Positions 24,601 to 36,467 are shown, counted from the first letter of the stretch. The stretch: DNA of 64,000 nucleotides from Mytilisepta virgata (GCA_028015205.1 CM051512.1:19809139-19873138); one strand, 5' to 3'. Notes: generated by a model not told the origin, from the letters alone. Program-made: numbers and translations.

Positions 24601-27600
24601 GTATTTTGAAGATCTCGCAAAATCCAAAGAGACACACGAAAAGCAGCAAAATTACAACAAAACAAAACATTAAGGGCATGCATCACAGACCAGTTTAGTA
24701 CTGTTTTTCTACACATTTGTTCGCGTTGTCCATTTTTTTCTTTTTGGAAACCTGCATGCATGTACAACGACTCAAGTAATACAATACATATGTTATTCAC
24801 TAACCTATTCTGAGTTAATGACATTGCATCTTTACTTGAGGTTATTTATTTGACATAAAATAATACCACGGCATACACTTTAACGTATGTTTTAAAAGCT
24901 ATTGTTGTGTTTTGAAGACACCGATATCGAACCTACGGATCCTCGATGGATCGGAGCTTGGTGGATTGGCTTCCTGATGTTCGGAACATTAGGCATTATA
25001 ACAGCAGTACCTTTGATCTTTTACCCTAGACATATGGTTCCGAAAGGAAAAGACGAAAAGGAAAAACAGGAAGATGATTTAGAACATGCTTCATGTTGCT
25101 ATTTATTGAAAGGTAAAGCATAAGATCAAATTAAAAGCCAAACCATAATTAGCTGACAGTGATAGAATGATTCTTTATTGAAGTGTAAACGTGAGGCATA
25201 TTTGTAATTGCAAGGCTTTTTGAACTTTTGATTAGAGCTATTTGCTTAAAATATTATCAATCTAAGCTAAAATAAAATATTTATTTATAAAGATTATTTT
25301 ACCTCTTTACATTGTAAAAGCCCGCCTTTTAATGGATCAGTTGTGTTGAAGCTCGTCGTGAAAGGCACAAAATACACGTATAACATGTTTAATCGTTTAA
25401 CCTAAAGCACAAAAGCAATGCAAGTTCAGACAAAAATCTTAGACTGGAATCAGAAAGAAAACCTATAAATAGAAAAATATATATATTCCAAAAATAGAGG
25501 CATATATAAGACAAATGCTTGCTGGAACCCTTGGCTTCCAGTTATTTCAGATTAATTGGGTTTTTTTTGGGTTTTTTTTTCAAATAAAAATAATAATATT
25601 ACCTTTCCCAGTCAGAAAACAGTCATTCCCCCATTAACCTAGAATTAGTTTTTCTGTACGAAATATGATTATTTTTTGTTTTTATAATTTACCCTCTGAT
25701 ATTACAAATGAAGATTATGTACATGTGTATAGATAAGTGCTATGTTATTTGTAAATTTAAGGGGCCTCGGTGGCCGGGTGGTCTATGTAGTTCGTCATGA
25801 CTACTAATGATCACTAGCCTGTCAACGCTGGGGTTGTGAGTTCGAATCTCACCTGTGGCGGGGTGTGTTCGACTCCGATCTTAATTGACAAGGATTGCCA
25901 ATTTTCCTACCGAAGGTCGGTGGTTCTCTCCGGGAACTCCGGCTTCCTCCAACAATAAAAACTGGCCGCCGAAAACGGCGTTAAACTCCAACTAAACAAA
26001 CAAACAAACAATTTGTAAATTTATAAAAAATGCTCTGTGTTTTATAACAAAATAAATTATAAAAAAGACCGGCATCAGATGTTCCGAAAGGGTAACTAAC
26101 TGACGATTTCAACCTCACCTTGTTGAGTACTGCCGCGAAAGTTTTTGAATGATGAAATCTACGAGGACTCAACATTACATCCCAGCTCCTTTGTTTTTAC
26201 AGGGGTGATCTGAGACGGATCACCCCTGCCAGATCACCCCAGCAAGAGTGCTTTCTTAGTTTAAAGTTGGCGGGAACAATTTACTCACGATTAAAACTTA
26301 GAAAATTTAGGCAGAAACATAAATTACAAATTAAAAATTAACATCAAAATTTTTGAAAGAATCTACTGAGATTCGAACCTGGGACCCTTAGTATGTTGTC
26401 CAGACGCCTTAACCACTAGACTACGAAACTCACACCGAAGAAGTGTTAATTTTACCTATATACACATTATGTCCTGGGTTCCAATGGGGTATACAATATA
26501 ATATATATATATAAGTAATTATATAACGTACAATGGAACTGAAATCTTTACCTTAAGTTTATTATTATTTATCCCGAATGAGCTTGGATGTAAAATAGTT
26601 ATCCCACTCGGACTTGGTGTGTCTGTATAAAATCATCCCTCGGGCCTCCGGCCCTCGGGGTGATCTTACACCGCGTCCTCGGGCGATAACTATTACTTAT
26701 CCTGCATTAGAAGTTTATGAAAATGTTACTGTTAAAACAATGACTGCTAACTGGTGATCACCTCGGGTCTTTAGGTCCATCAGCAGTATTTTTGGAGGAG
26801 CACGGACACGTCTGTAGCATTTCTGTATTAACTCCTTTTCATCATAAGATATGTTTGTAAAAAAGTTAGAAAGTCAAGATCATTAAATAGTAGTTTTGTT
26901 AGTCTGTTTCAGCCTGATCATTGATGTATTTTTTTTAGATATTCACAAAAGCATTTTTCTATTGTCTCAAAGTTAACTGTAGCTTAATTTCTTTTTCAGA
27001 TATCCCAAAAGCAATATTTAGAATATTCAGAAATTCTGTTTATGCATTGGTTGTGTTATCAATGGCCATTATGTTATTTGGAACCTTAGGAGCGATGTCA
27101 TTTGGACCAAAGTACATTGAAAATCAGTTTAACATTCCTACGTGGAAAGCTAATATTATATTAGGTAACTAGTAGAAATGATGATGGTTTATGATGATAT
27201 ATGATTAATGCACCATTCATAGATTAGGCTTTAATTTTATTTTTTTTTTAAGTGGCAAAAAAAATAACAACCTGTCACCACAAAACTGACCCGAGCAGGT
27301 TAGGGGAAACCAACCATCTTTTTCCCTTGGCCTTACCTAAGTAAAAGAAAACGCAATTTACAGTTTTAGTCAAGTTAATAACAAATACTGATAAAATGCC
27401 AGAAATTCCTTTGAAATTTTTCATGTTTCTATCTGCAATAAGTATGTAATTTCCAGTAGGATAAATTAAAAAAATTGGTCAAAGTCAGAAAAAGCTGAAT
27501 TTTTTTAAACAGAAAGTTGATGAGCGACAGACCTGAAATTGCATATATAGTATGGGTCACTCACCTGAGGCTGCATACCAAATATCAGCAGCCTCTGACT

Positions 27601-30600
27601 GATAGTTGCTAAGAAAACTGTTATGGAAGTTCATGTCTGTTTTTCCCTGCCCGCCCAACATTCACCATTTTATAACCCAAACAAAAATAGGTTTGAAGCA
27701 AAATCATACATGTGATTTTACTAAATATGCCAATTCCATTGGGAACTTGGCCACATCTATCTGATCACTATTCTCATCTGCCACTAAATTTTGTCGAGAT
27801 AAATGGGGTTAGTCTGTGTATGTTTTTCAACCTGTAGGCTAACCCCTACTACAGGCTGATATACTATACCTGAATACATGTATATCACTGTCAAATCTGC
27901 AATATACGTAACGTCGTTTAGGTCAATATCGTGAGTCAAGAGAAAATTTCATGGTTTTACTTTTTCGTTTAAAAATGGTGAATTTTAAAATTGATTTTAG
28001 GCTGTGGTGCCCTAACTCAAGTTACGAAGTGTACGCACATTATTGCAGACGATAGTTTTTTTTAATAAATAAGACGTGATGTGCATCTTCTGTTGTCTTG
28101 GGTAGTAACCTGTGAAGTGTTTTTAGACGGGGAAGCAGATTTGCCTTTTTTATTTTCATGCATGTGATGTTGGGCATGTGGTCACTTTCTGTTTTTAAAA
28201 TTTCCAGTTGCCCACAAAATGTTTGTTTTTACAAATATAATAAATAAGACGTGATGTGCATCTTCTGTTGTCTTGGGTAGTAACCTGTGAAGTGTTTTTA
28301 GACGGGGAAGCAGATTTGCCTTTTTTATTTTCATGCATGTCAAGTTGGGCATGTGGTCACTTTCTGTTTTTAAAATTTCCAGTTGCCGACAAAATGTTTG
28401 TTTTTACAAATATAAAGACGCGATGTGCATCTTCTCTTTTTGGATATTTAATCCCTGGAGCCTTGGGTGAAGTGTTCTTTATAAGACGGGGAAGCATATT
28501 TGCCTTTTTTATTTTCATTCATTTTGGGCATGTGGTCGCTTTTTAAATTCCCAGTGCAGATGATTGAATAGAAAGACGATTGTTCATTTTCTTTTGTGCA
28601 TTTTTCTTTACACTTACGCAACGAAATCCTAAACCGTTTTCTGTCGAGCTGTCTTTAGACAAACTTTTCCTCGGTCGATACCGGAAACTTCTTGTGATGT
28701 ATACTTCCGGAACGGTATCGGTTTTCGTGATCCGCATTAATTAATTAGGGGTAATTAGCAAAACGCGGAAACAATTGCGTATGTACTGATAAAAGTTTTA
28801 AACTGCACAATGGTCTCATACTTCTGATATATAAAGATCCCACGTCGCATTTGTTGTTGAAACGGCAACCCGGCTAACAAAAATTTGTCTCATTCTTTTA
28901 GTAGTATTAATATGCAATCTTATAGTACAACAAACATTATCGAGGATAAGATCCAATGAAAGCATTTTGAATTTTGTCATTTATGACTAGACTGTACAAA
29001 TGTATCAGATTAGGCAACAGACGAATTGGAGTTAATGTATAAATAAAATTCTTTGATACCAATTTTGATGCACAAGATGCGTACATTTTATCGATTTACG
29101 ACTCATCAGTTGTGCTCGAGCCTAAAATGTTGAAAACCAAAAGAACAGTCCAAAACATTGAATAGTAAATTAAAAAATGCCTAAATGTCCAAAAGGAGTA
29201 AAGCAAAAACCGACCTATGCAATAGAATAACATGCAAAATGCACCTTATTACTCTAAGAACACATTGGTAACTACGTCATTACGCATTAAAAATGTTAGA
29301 TTCGCTTGGGAATTATTTTCTGGCCGTCAAAGTTATGCTCCGTCCGGATATGCAAAGGTTTCGGAAATCAAAAAGTTGTTGCATACATATTTATTTCCCT
29401 GTTAGGAACGTTATTGACATAAGAATGCGTCATAAGTCTTGAGTGCTTGCCTCTGCGCTTAAACGGTATCCTAAATACAACATGTATTCAGAAGTCAGCA
29501 TTGACAGGACAAGGAATGTGATAGAGTGTTGATAAGGACTATTAATATAGGTGAAAACAATCAATTTTACTCTTTTGCTTTCATTTAACCTTTTTTATCC
29601 TGCTGTTTTGAGGTTAAATGATTATCTGGTTTAAAACACTTGAAGTATTTACCCCCTGATCCCACAAAAAATTATGTTGGGCTCAGAAACACTTTAATTG
29701 CATCACAATGAGTGCACAGAAGAATCTTAATATTTATCCTGAAAGTTGCTGAACGATCAAGGACAGAAATTGATTTATTTGAATGAAAAGGCACCTATAA
29801 TTCTGTCATTAGATATATTTGGGAATGACACGCTTTTGGGAATTTGGGAAAAAGAGCAATTGTTTCTGAAGAATTGGGAAAATTGAGCAAGCATTTTATG
29901 GAATTTAGAAAAAAAATAAAACATTTTAAGAAATTCCGGAAAAATGGCAAATTGTTTAGGGAATTGGGAAAATCATTTCCCCGTGTCACTGCCATATATT
30001 GGGCACTTCAATCATTTGACATCACCTCCAGAACTGTTTGGGTTCTTCGATTTTGTTTGGATTAAAAACATTGTTGAAACAGTTGTTTGAAATATAAACA
30101 TTCCACTCACCCAAAATAATTCCTTTTCAGCAATTAACTTCTTTTTGAAAAAATATATACAAAAAAAGCAATAATATTTTTAATGAAAAAGTTCTGTACA
30201 TTCGAGGAAGATTGATTAATGACAAAGGCATCCAACCCTTCCTTCACTTATATAGAAAAAAATTGGATTTTGGAAGATTACTTTGGATTTTGGAAGATGC
30301 ATCTGTCACTTCTCAATTGACATACATGTACCAATAAATGTTTGTTTAAGAATATATTTAAATGACCGAAAAAGGACACTACAAACCCAGATGCATTTTA
30401 TTTTAGGTATGGTTTATATACTGCTGAAAAAAAATTATGCGACAGGACATGTTTATGTTCCGTTATATTCTATTGTAGGTGCAGAAAAGCTCGTAACAGC
30501 GTCGCTAGGAACGTTCATGGGAGGCTATTTGACGACACGTTTAAAACTTACACGACGCGGTTGTATGAAAATGCTTCTAATTGTCATGTTTATCACAACA

Positions 30601-33600
30601 ACGCTGAATTCTCTAAACTACATTTTTGGATGTCAAAATCCAGTCATTCAAGGACAAGACGAAAGGTAACTGTGAATTCTCATAAGATATTTCATTAATC
30701 AATGGTCTCCATAAGATGATTCTACTTATTTTGTTATTTTTAGATTTTAGTATGTTCTACAAAACCAATGGTTATTTTGAAAAAAATTAATAATTAAAAC
30801 CTTTTATAACAATAGAATTTTTCGGAAAATATCCTGATCTTCAGCAGAAAAAAAGAGATGTTTCCAGGTTAAAATCAGTGACTAAAAAGGATTGTTTTGG
30901 ATTTCTCAATATGTAGCCTTGGTGACTGTGGATTCATATTTGATAAAGTATATAAGTTGACAAGTTATGTAGTACTTGAGAACGTGTACATTGTGTATTA
31001 ACAAATATCGCAATGAGGTCAGTAATGATTCTTAGATTTTGAGATTAATCACAAATTTTCTAAGATTAATGAAGTTGTTCAAACATTAAATTCAGAAGGC
31101 AGATGGAAACTGTGTAATTAAAAAATGCGAAACTTTAAAAATAATTTGAATGAATTTATCAGTAAGGGTGAGAACAAATGATGGTCGTGAAATTATAGTA
31201 TACATGTATTATGGCGTCAACGATTGTACATATATTAAAAATTCACAACGATCATGTTGATATGTTAACATGTTCTTATTTCTTTGCAACAGATCGTATC
31301 CATTTTTTTTCTGAAATCATTGTAAAATCATAAATCCAGGATTAAATAAAGTTCAAAGAGTAGTGATCGCAAGAATTATTAAAATAGTAAGACGTTGATA
31401 AAAAGTCTTTTTATTCAGGACATCTTCCGAGTCATGCGACTGTAGCAGTGTGAATTTCATGCCAGTTTGTGATGGTGGCGGGAATACTTTCTTTTCACCA
31501 TGTCATGCTGGCTGTACAAATGCAACGTTAAATGTGAGTACTATCATGAACCCTAGTCTGGAAATTTTACAGAATTTTCATCTTTGTTCGGGAAGTATTG
31601 CAAATTTGCGAAAAAGACATAGAATCACAGTCTGTTATTCTGGCGATTTCAATTTATCCAACTCATATCGGTATCGTTAAGATACATGTTTACATACTCA
31701 AGAAAAGAACATTGAAATTATTTCATTTCATGTAAAACTCATCTATTTTTTACATTCTTCATGTCCTCGATATTTTTATCATATAGAATACATACATAGT
31801 CAGTAAATTATTTTTGCTCTCGATTTATTCTGAACAAGTAAAATTTCGAGGAACACATTATTGTCACCTGCCTATGATGAGCATGGAGTAGACTATATTG
31901 TTCTTAGGAACTTTCTGTCGGAAAATGTACAATTAATTATTCCGTCATAGGTTGATTTCAATTTTGCTGATTGCACAAGAATATTAGTGCACATACGTAC
32001 AGTGACTGACAATGCACAGTAAATCATCAACGCCATGATTTTGAATATACAAGAACATTATATCGGACTAGGGAAAAAAATCATATAATTAGGAATCAAA
32101 TCGAAACTATGATGTTCCCTTACAATACATTAATTCATATTAATGAATCCAACGTCTTTTTGTGTTTTTAGGCTTATGGGGGATGTAGCAAACTCCAAGG
32201 TGGGTCGGTATTAGGCGGAATTTGTGATACTGGATGTCCGTTTCTGATTCCTTATATTGCTGTCCAGGTTATCAGCACATTCTGTGGAACTTTGTCCATT
32301 ATACCTTTCTATTTGGTTATTTTACGGTAAGTTTAGATCGTGCAAATTAATGTACTGCTTTTTATTGTTCATGATCACTTTTAACATATTTGTAAAACAA
32401 ACCGAAAGAAAAGTATTTACATGACAAATTGGAGTATAAGTGGAGTAAATGATGAAAAGTTACATGTTTATAAGAAGACATACAAGAATAAAAAGAGAAG
32501 ATAGGTTATGTTAACCTTGCAATTTAAATGTAGTTGAAGATAAATATCATTTTTACTTTACTTTGCGATGTAACTAAATGAAAGCATAACAAGTGTCTGT
32601 CATGAATTTGCTGAATATGATGAAAGTTACAGATTAAAATTAAGTATGTCAATACCACAAATTTTGCAGTATACAGTTAAATACATTAAAAAGTCTATAC
32701 AACTGAGGATGGCTCTACACCGGCATAATTGTAGTTAAATTATTGTCTATTGTGTTTATTTTATTGTTTGTGTTTGTTCTCTATATGCCTTCAACCCCTC
32801 AAGGTATAAATGTTCATTTGATTAATAAAGAATTTAAGCTTTATGGAAAATGTGCACTGTCAGCTCATAACCCATAAAGCTGTAAATAGCCATCGAAATT
32901 GACGATCTTTAAAAATATGAATATATGACATATATGAAGGTAAATTATTGATTAAAACCTAACATCACATTCTATCAAAAAGAAGCAATAACCACCGTAA
33001 AATATGCACATCTTAAACTAGTTAATGTTACAATGTATATTTGTTCATATTTACGTCTTGTGAGACACAACATAACTCTCCGTTAAACTGGCTTTCCTTG
33101 AAGATCGTCGTTCAATAATCTTCGTATAAACTCTCTGCAAGTATAGATAAAAAAAATACGAATTATTGTATGCTACTAACATGACTAATGTAAACATTTA
33201 TAACACACCAGTTTTGCTAAATCCCCAAAATATTGAAAGCCGACAAAACTCTCCTTCTGAGATTACACGTGTGTTTTTATTAAAAATATGTACTATTCAA
33301 TGAATATCTTAAAACATTACATTTATTTTAAGCAGTTTAATTTTTTTTATTCTTAAGGTCATTAAAAGAAAAAGATCGATCGATTGCTTTTGGAATGCAA
33401 TCATTCCTTTATGCACTTTTAGGTGAGTACCATAAAATGCTATCTTCTCATTACTTTTAAGTGAAATATGAAAATGGTTCCTATTAGTGAATGTTTTGAA
33501 ATAGACTTGGTCAGCAAGACTAGTAACTCATATTTGATCTTAAACGGACATTTCGGACTTGATTAATCTTAATCTTGTCCGTCTTGATCTTTCTACTCTT

Positions 33601-34676
33601 TCAATTTTCAGACAAAATCAAGATATCAAGACAAAAACAAGATTTATTGCATTGCAGTCAATCAAATCTGGTTACGATTGGTTTATATCTTTTCAGATTC
33701 ACCATATATTTTACCTGTGCTGAACTGATCATACGTGTAACTAGTCATGACCAGTCTTGATTGACTGCAAGGTGACATGTTTTGATTTGGTTTTGTTATC
33801 TTGACTTTGTTGAAATATTTTATGATGCGGAAAATCAAGACAATCTAGACTGAACAAGACCAAAATGGCCGTTTAAGATCAAATATGAGATACTAGTTGA
33901 CTGTCTTAATAAATTAAGTCGTCACCAGTAACAACATGACCAACACAGGATGATATGATATAATTTAACACTTACAGAAAAAACAGCTTGGAAATAATAA
34001 ACCACTCTACTCTAGAAAAAATGTATCAGATGTAAGTAAAGTCAAGAAATACCAAAGGGATATTCGAAGGAGGGGAAAATCGAAACAACTGACAAACTCC
34101 GGAGAACAACGAAGACCAGACCAAAACAATACATGTACTACAATTAAAAACTAAAAACATATGAACAACATGGAACCCACCAAAAAACAGGGGGTAAACT
34201 CAGGTGATCCGGAAGAGTAAGCAATTTCTGCTTCCTGCAGGACACCCGCCATTCTGCCAATGTAAATTATTTAAAGTTTAGGAAATCTAAAGATATAACT
34301 ATAGATAAAGTACAATAAATTTATACAGGGATACTATTGTTGGTCTCGGAGCACATTGCTTGTGACATTTGTGTTTCGACTTTCAGGTTTTGTGATTTGT
34401 TTTAATTATTTTTCAGTTTTTATTCCTGCACCTATAGCGTTTGGAAATTTATTTGACAGTGTCTGCAAACAATGGAAATCTTCATGTGGATCAAAGGGCG
34501 CATGTGTATTATATGATATCGAGGCTATGAGATATACCTTGACATCCGTAGAAATGGGAGCAAAGTCAACTGTGTTTATAATTTTTATATTCATTTATCA
34601 TTTGGTAAAGAGAGAAGATGCAAGGAATGAAAAATCCGAAAAAGAAAATGAACTTGAAGTAAAAAATATTATTTGA
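18358..34676 (+). CDS. SLCO: Organic anion transporting polypeptide (OATP/SLCO family), ten exons
   Basis: The exons are 18358-18680, 22403-22761, 23736-23822, 24918-25112, 27000-27164, 30479-30665, 31419-31533, 32172-32326, 33358-33422 and 34417-34676. All junctions are GT-AG and keep phase, giving 636 aa, close to the family norm. Seen: N-terminal S-Y-S-V-F-Y-G-L..ITTLEKQFDFSSSQSGFI block; the OATP signature D-P-R-W-I-G-A-W-W-I-G-F-L at residues 264-276; a Kazal-like extracellular loop (P-V-C..S-P-C-x2-G-C, residues 439-477) and I-P-A-P-I-A-F-G near 553-560. Family knowledge: 12-helix plasma-membrane, sodium-independent carriers of amphipathic organic anions (steroid conjugates, bile-salt-like compounds, toxins). 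Its substrate cannot be read from the sequence, nor can orthology to a vertebrate SLCO. Confidence 0.94.
20492..20728 (-). mobile_element. tRNA-derived SINE, copy 2
   Basis: Minus-oriented copy of the same family, with GGGGCCTC..CGGTGACCGAGTGG head and GCCGGCTTCC-type body. The target duplication CATTTTGTAATAA lies at 20479-20491 and 20729-20741. The tail is GTT/TTA-rich. Confidence 0.88.
21480..22010 (-). mobile_element. Degenerate SINE, copy 3, interrupted by a MITE
   Basis: The body (AGCCGGAGCAACCGGAG.. region, 21560-21640) and a head-like end (TCTCAGCCACCACGTCCCCC, about 21987-22006) match the SINE family but are diverged; the fold-back element 21726-21931 sits between them. Confidence 0.6.
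21726..21931. mobile_element. Fold-back MITE
   Basis: About 53-bp terminal inverted repeats: CCAACGTTCGTT..TATTTTGCGGGTCG on the left pair with CGACCCGCAAAATA..AACGAACGTGG on the right with scattered mismatches. The ~100-bp centre is non-coding. Confidence 0.82.
22403..22761 (+). CDS. SLCO: SLCO exon 2 (TM3, large extracellular loop, TM4)
   Basis: Acceptor TTTATTTCAG, donor G|GTATGT. Residues 108-228, including a hydrophilic loop with two sequons (NDS, NDT) and Cys pair, then the conserved Y-Y-I-D-N-N-V-P segment typical of the family. Confidence 0.93.
23395..23570 (-). mobile_element. 3' end of RT element, subfamily 2, in intron 2
   Basis: Contains the block AACTGACAAACTCCGGAGAA and GGTAGACTTAGGTACTCTGG, matching 34030-34270 and 49950-50160. 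Minus orientation; only the 3' region is kept. Confidence 0.65.
23736..23822 (+). CDS. SLCO: SLCO exon 3 (helix before the signature)
   Basis: Acceptor TTTGTTGCAG, donor CAAG|GTAACA, phase 1 to 1. Residues 228-257 form the G-L-F-G-P-F-L-A-I-T-L-G-G-L-F helix. Confidence 0.92.
24918..25112 (+). CDS. SLCO: SLCO exon 4 (OATP signature)
   Basis: Acceptor TTTTGAAG (weak tract), donor AAAG|GTAAAG. It encodes the diagnostic D-P-R-W-I-G-A-W-W-I-G-F-L and the following helix, then a charged cytoplasmic loop. Confidence 0.95.
25760..26010 (+). mobile_element. tRNA-derived SINE, copy 4 (best preserved)
   Basis: Plus-strand head GGGGCCTCGGTGGCCGGGTGG (box A region), box B GAGTTCGAATCTC, a body and an (ACAA)n tail. 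A 13-bp target duplication ATTTGTAAATTTA sits at 25747-25759 and 26011-26023. Located in SLCO intron 4. Confidence 0.92.
26175..26696 (-). mobile_element. Element with long palindrome and tRNA-like promoter, copy 2
   Basis: Near-identical, inverted copy of 12488-13015, in SLCO intron 4. The ~110-bp palindrome is at 26590-26696. Confidence 0.75.
26362..26430 (-). pseudogene. tRNA-like sequence, better preserved copy
   Basis: Box A TAGTCTAGTGG and a canonical box B GGTTCGAATCT on the minus strand. The acceptor arms still do not pair, so a Pol III promoter rather than a tRNA. Confidence 0.6.
27000..27164 (+). CDS. SLCO: SLCO exon 5 (TM7 region)
   Basis: Acceptor TTTCTTTTTCAG, donor TTAG|GTAACT, phase 1 to 1. 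Residues 322-377, ending in the family-typical F-G-P-K-Y-I-E-N-Q-F..A-N segment. Confidence 0.93.
28064..28555 (+). repeat. Three-copy ~175-bp tandem repeat in SLCO intron 5
   Basis: AAGACG-GATGTGCATCTTCT starts units at 28071, 28246 and 28415. The first two are nearly identical (period 175); the third is shortened and diverged. Non-coding. Confidence 0.85.
29040..29140 (-). repeat. Dispersed 'GATGAGTCGTAA' repeat, minus copy in intron 5
   Basis: The reverse complement carries CTGATGAGTCGTAAATCGAT and the flanking CATCTTGTGCATCAAAATTGG block shared with the other copies. Confidence 0.62.
30479..30665 (+). CDS. SLCO: SLCO exon 6 (TM8-TM9)
   Basis: Acceptor TTCTATTGTAG at 30478 chosen because residue spacing then matches the family (L-G-G-A-E-K..F-M-G-G-Y). 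A second in-frame acceptor at 30406 would add 24 residues. Donor AAAG|GTAACT, phase 2. Confidence 0.9.
31419..31533 (+). CDS. SLCO: SLCO exon 7 (Kazal-like loop)
   Basis: Acceptor TTTTTATTCAG, donor AAT|GTGAGT. Contains C-x-C..P-V-C..F-F-S-P-C-H-A-G-C-T-N-A-T, the disulfide-rich loop between TM9 and TM10, with one glycosylation sequon. Confidence 0.94.
32172..32326 (+). CDS. SLCO: SLCO exon 8 (loop end, TM10)
   Basis: Acceptor TGTTTTTAG, donor CG|GTAAGT. The first half completes the Cys-rich loop (Y-G-G-C..G-I-C..G-C-P); the second half is a membrane helix. Confidence 0.93.
33358..33422 (+). CDS. SLCO: SLCO exon 9
   Basis: Acceptor TATTCTTAAG, donor TTAG|GTGAGT. 22 residues matching the cytoplasmic R-x-x-K-x-K-x-x-A-x-G-x-Q-S block that precedes TM11 in OATPs. 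Confidence 0.9.
33515..33906. mobile_element. Fold-back MITE in SLCO intron 9
   Basis: Inverted ends CTCATATTTGATCTTAAACGG (33527-33547) and CCGTTTAAGATCAAATATGAG, extending about 45 bp with mismatches. Its centre is also partly self-complementary. A related but diverged sequence is at 35640-35870. Confidence 0.78.
34030..34270 (-). mobile_element. 3' end of RT element, subfamily 2, in intron 9
   Basis: Matches 49955-50165 closely (AAATACCAAAGGGATAT, AACTGACAAACTCCGGAGAA, CTGCTTCCTGCAGGACA). Minus orientation. Confidence 0.7.
34417..34676 (+). CDS. SLCO: SLCO exon 10 (TM11-TM12, C terminus)
   Basis: Acceptor ATTTTTCAG at 34416 gives L-L-V-F-I-P-A-P-I-A-F-G, the family spacing; another in-frame acceptor at 34386 would add ten residues. 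The rest holds the C-x-L-Y-D loop, the last helix and a charged tail, stop TGA at 34674. Confidence 0.93.
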
Positions 34677-36467
34677 TTTTAAAGTTTCAAATCTCAAAAC
34701 AAGTGCATAATTTATACCTGCATCATTGTACATTGTATATGTCACCCAGTAATAATACTTATAACGTATTTTAGTGGAAGATCTTGAAACTGATATGAAA
34801 GTGTGAGAAAATTGAATCTTAATTAATGAAATCAGCATTTCTTGAACTTTTAAACGAAGTTGGGTTGTTAAAACATACACGAATAAGTTGTTGACGTTGT
34901 ACTTACATATTACATAATATCAATTTAATCCCAAGACAATCTAATTACGAGTCCTTTGTTTTTGGATTTTAAACTTTTGAATGCCGATACAATGATCCAT
35001 AGTAGTTAGCAGTAGATTCAAATAACACGACAACCAGATAGTTAAAGCCAAGCGTACAACCGTTTTCTCGGAAACTCAAAGAACTCACCGTGACGGGGAC
35101 CATCTTGCAAATGGCGACCATTCTGAAAATTCTGAAATGGTTATGCACCTTAAAGCTTGTGAGAATATTCTGATACAGAATGTAGGATTGATGTTAGAAG
35201 ACAAGGGAGATTAAAAATAAAAGGAACAGTTTGTTCGAAATTTAAAAAAAAATATCTAGGTATCACTCACCCATTTAGGATAGAGCTACATGTATGTATG
35301 GCGCATTCAATATTTAGTTGCCACAAATTTAAACCAGTTTATAATAAAATATGTTTTATATTTAAATTTCACTTCAGTATCAATTTACTATATAGCAAAT
35401 GAGCTGGTGATACTTTCTGGTAATACTTGATTAGGACATCGATGAATACGTGCTATGTGGAATGCTGCTCTCTTTGTCACTAAAAATTTGATCAAAACAA
35501 ATCTATTCCAGTTCGGTGTAGAAGTATGTCTAGGAAAACACATAATAAAAAAATATTTGTCAGAATAATAAAGATGTTGATGACTTACCTTTCCAAATTT
35601 CATTGAAAGATGATCTTAGATGGCCTTTTCTATCTTAATTAATATTACTTTTCTTGTCTTAGTTTAAATAAAATTAAGACAACAAGACCAAAAACAAGAT
35701 GTGTCCTAAGAATTGTTAAGACTTCTTCAGGAACATTATGTTTACGTGTGCTGAACTACAAATGTAATAATAAATGGTCTTGACAGGTTTAGATTGAATG
35801 ATAGTCTTGATATATTGGTTCTAGTTGTAAATTTGAAAAGTAGAAACTCAGAATTGTTAAGAATAAAAAGGTAGTGACAACTATTGGTTGCTAGTGATTG
35901 TCAATAATCAGAAATTAATCAAAACGAAAAAAAAAAAATATACCAATCATATTTCAGATTTTAATAACACCTAGGTATAGATCACAAAGTTTTTTTAAGC
36001 TGGTCTAAAACGGCAATCACATTGAAAAATAGTGTTAGCAATGTTTCCTAGCTTTACCCCTTTTGGTTATTTTGGTATTTTTAAATTGTTCTTCTTCGTT
36101 TTGGTTTTCTACTTTGAGGCCCTAAGCACAACTGATGAGTCGTAAATTGACGAAAAATGCAGATCTTGTGCATCGAAATTGGTATCAAGTATCTTAATTT
36201 CTTTGATGTCAGAATCTCGGACTAAGGTTTGATGCTGAGAGTATTGTAGTTTTTTTTATACTCTATATCGTTTTTCATTATTTTAATATAATTACCCATT
36301 TTTGGTCTTCATCAATGGTTTTGAGACATGACATGTACATGGGACGTTTACGTATCGTAAATATATTTTCATGGTAAATGCTCAGATTAAGTCATCGTGA
36401 TCAGATGCTAAATTTTTAGACCGTTCTTTTTATGCTCGTGATTAAGTTTAATTACCAAATAGCCCTT
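34677..36467. other. SLCO downstream region and intergenic repeats
   Basis: No coding sequence is seen. It includes a relative of the intron-9 MITE (35640-35870) and a plus copy of the dispersed 'GATGAGTCGTAA' repeat (36050-36205). Confidence 0.5.
36050..36205 (+). repeat. Dispersed 'GATGAGTCGTAA' repeat, plus copy
   Basis: A T/G-rich block (TTACCCCTTTTGGTTATTTTGG) followed by CACAACTGATGAGTCGTAAA and CTTGTGCATCGAAATTGG. The same order recurs at 61400-61570 and 63190-63325. Confidence 0.65.

Noticed and set aside
30407..30478. 24-codon upstream extension of SLCO exon 6 as the main form
   Set aside because: In OATPs the helix preceding F-M-G-G-Y follows directly on the exon 5 end; the extension would insert residues not expected at this position. 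Kept only as a possible isoform.
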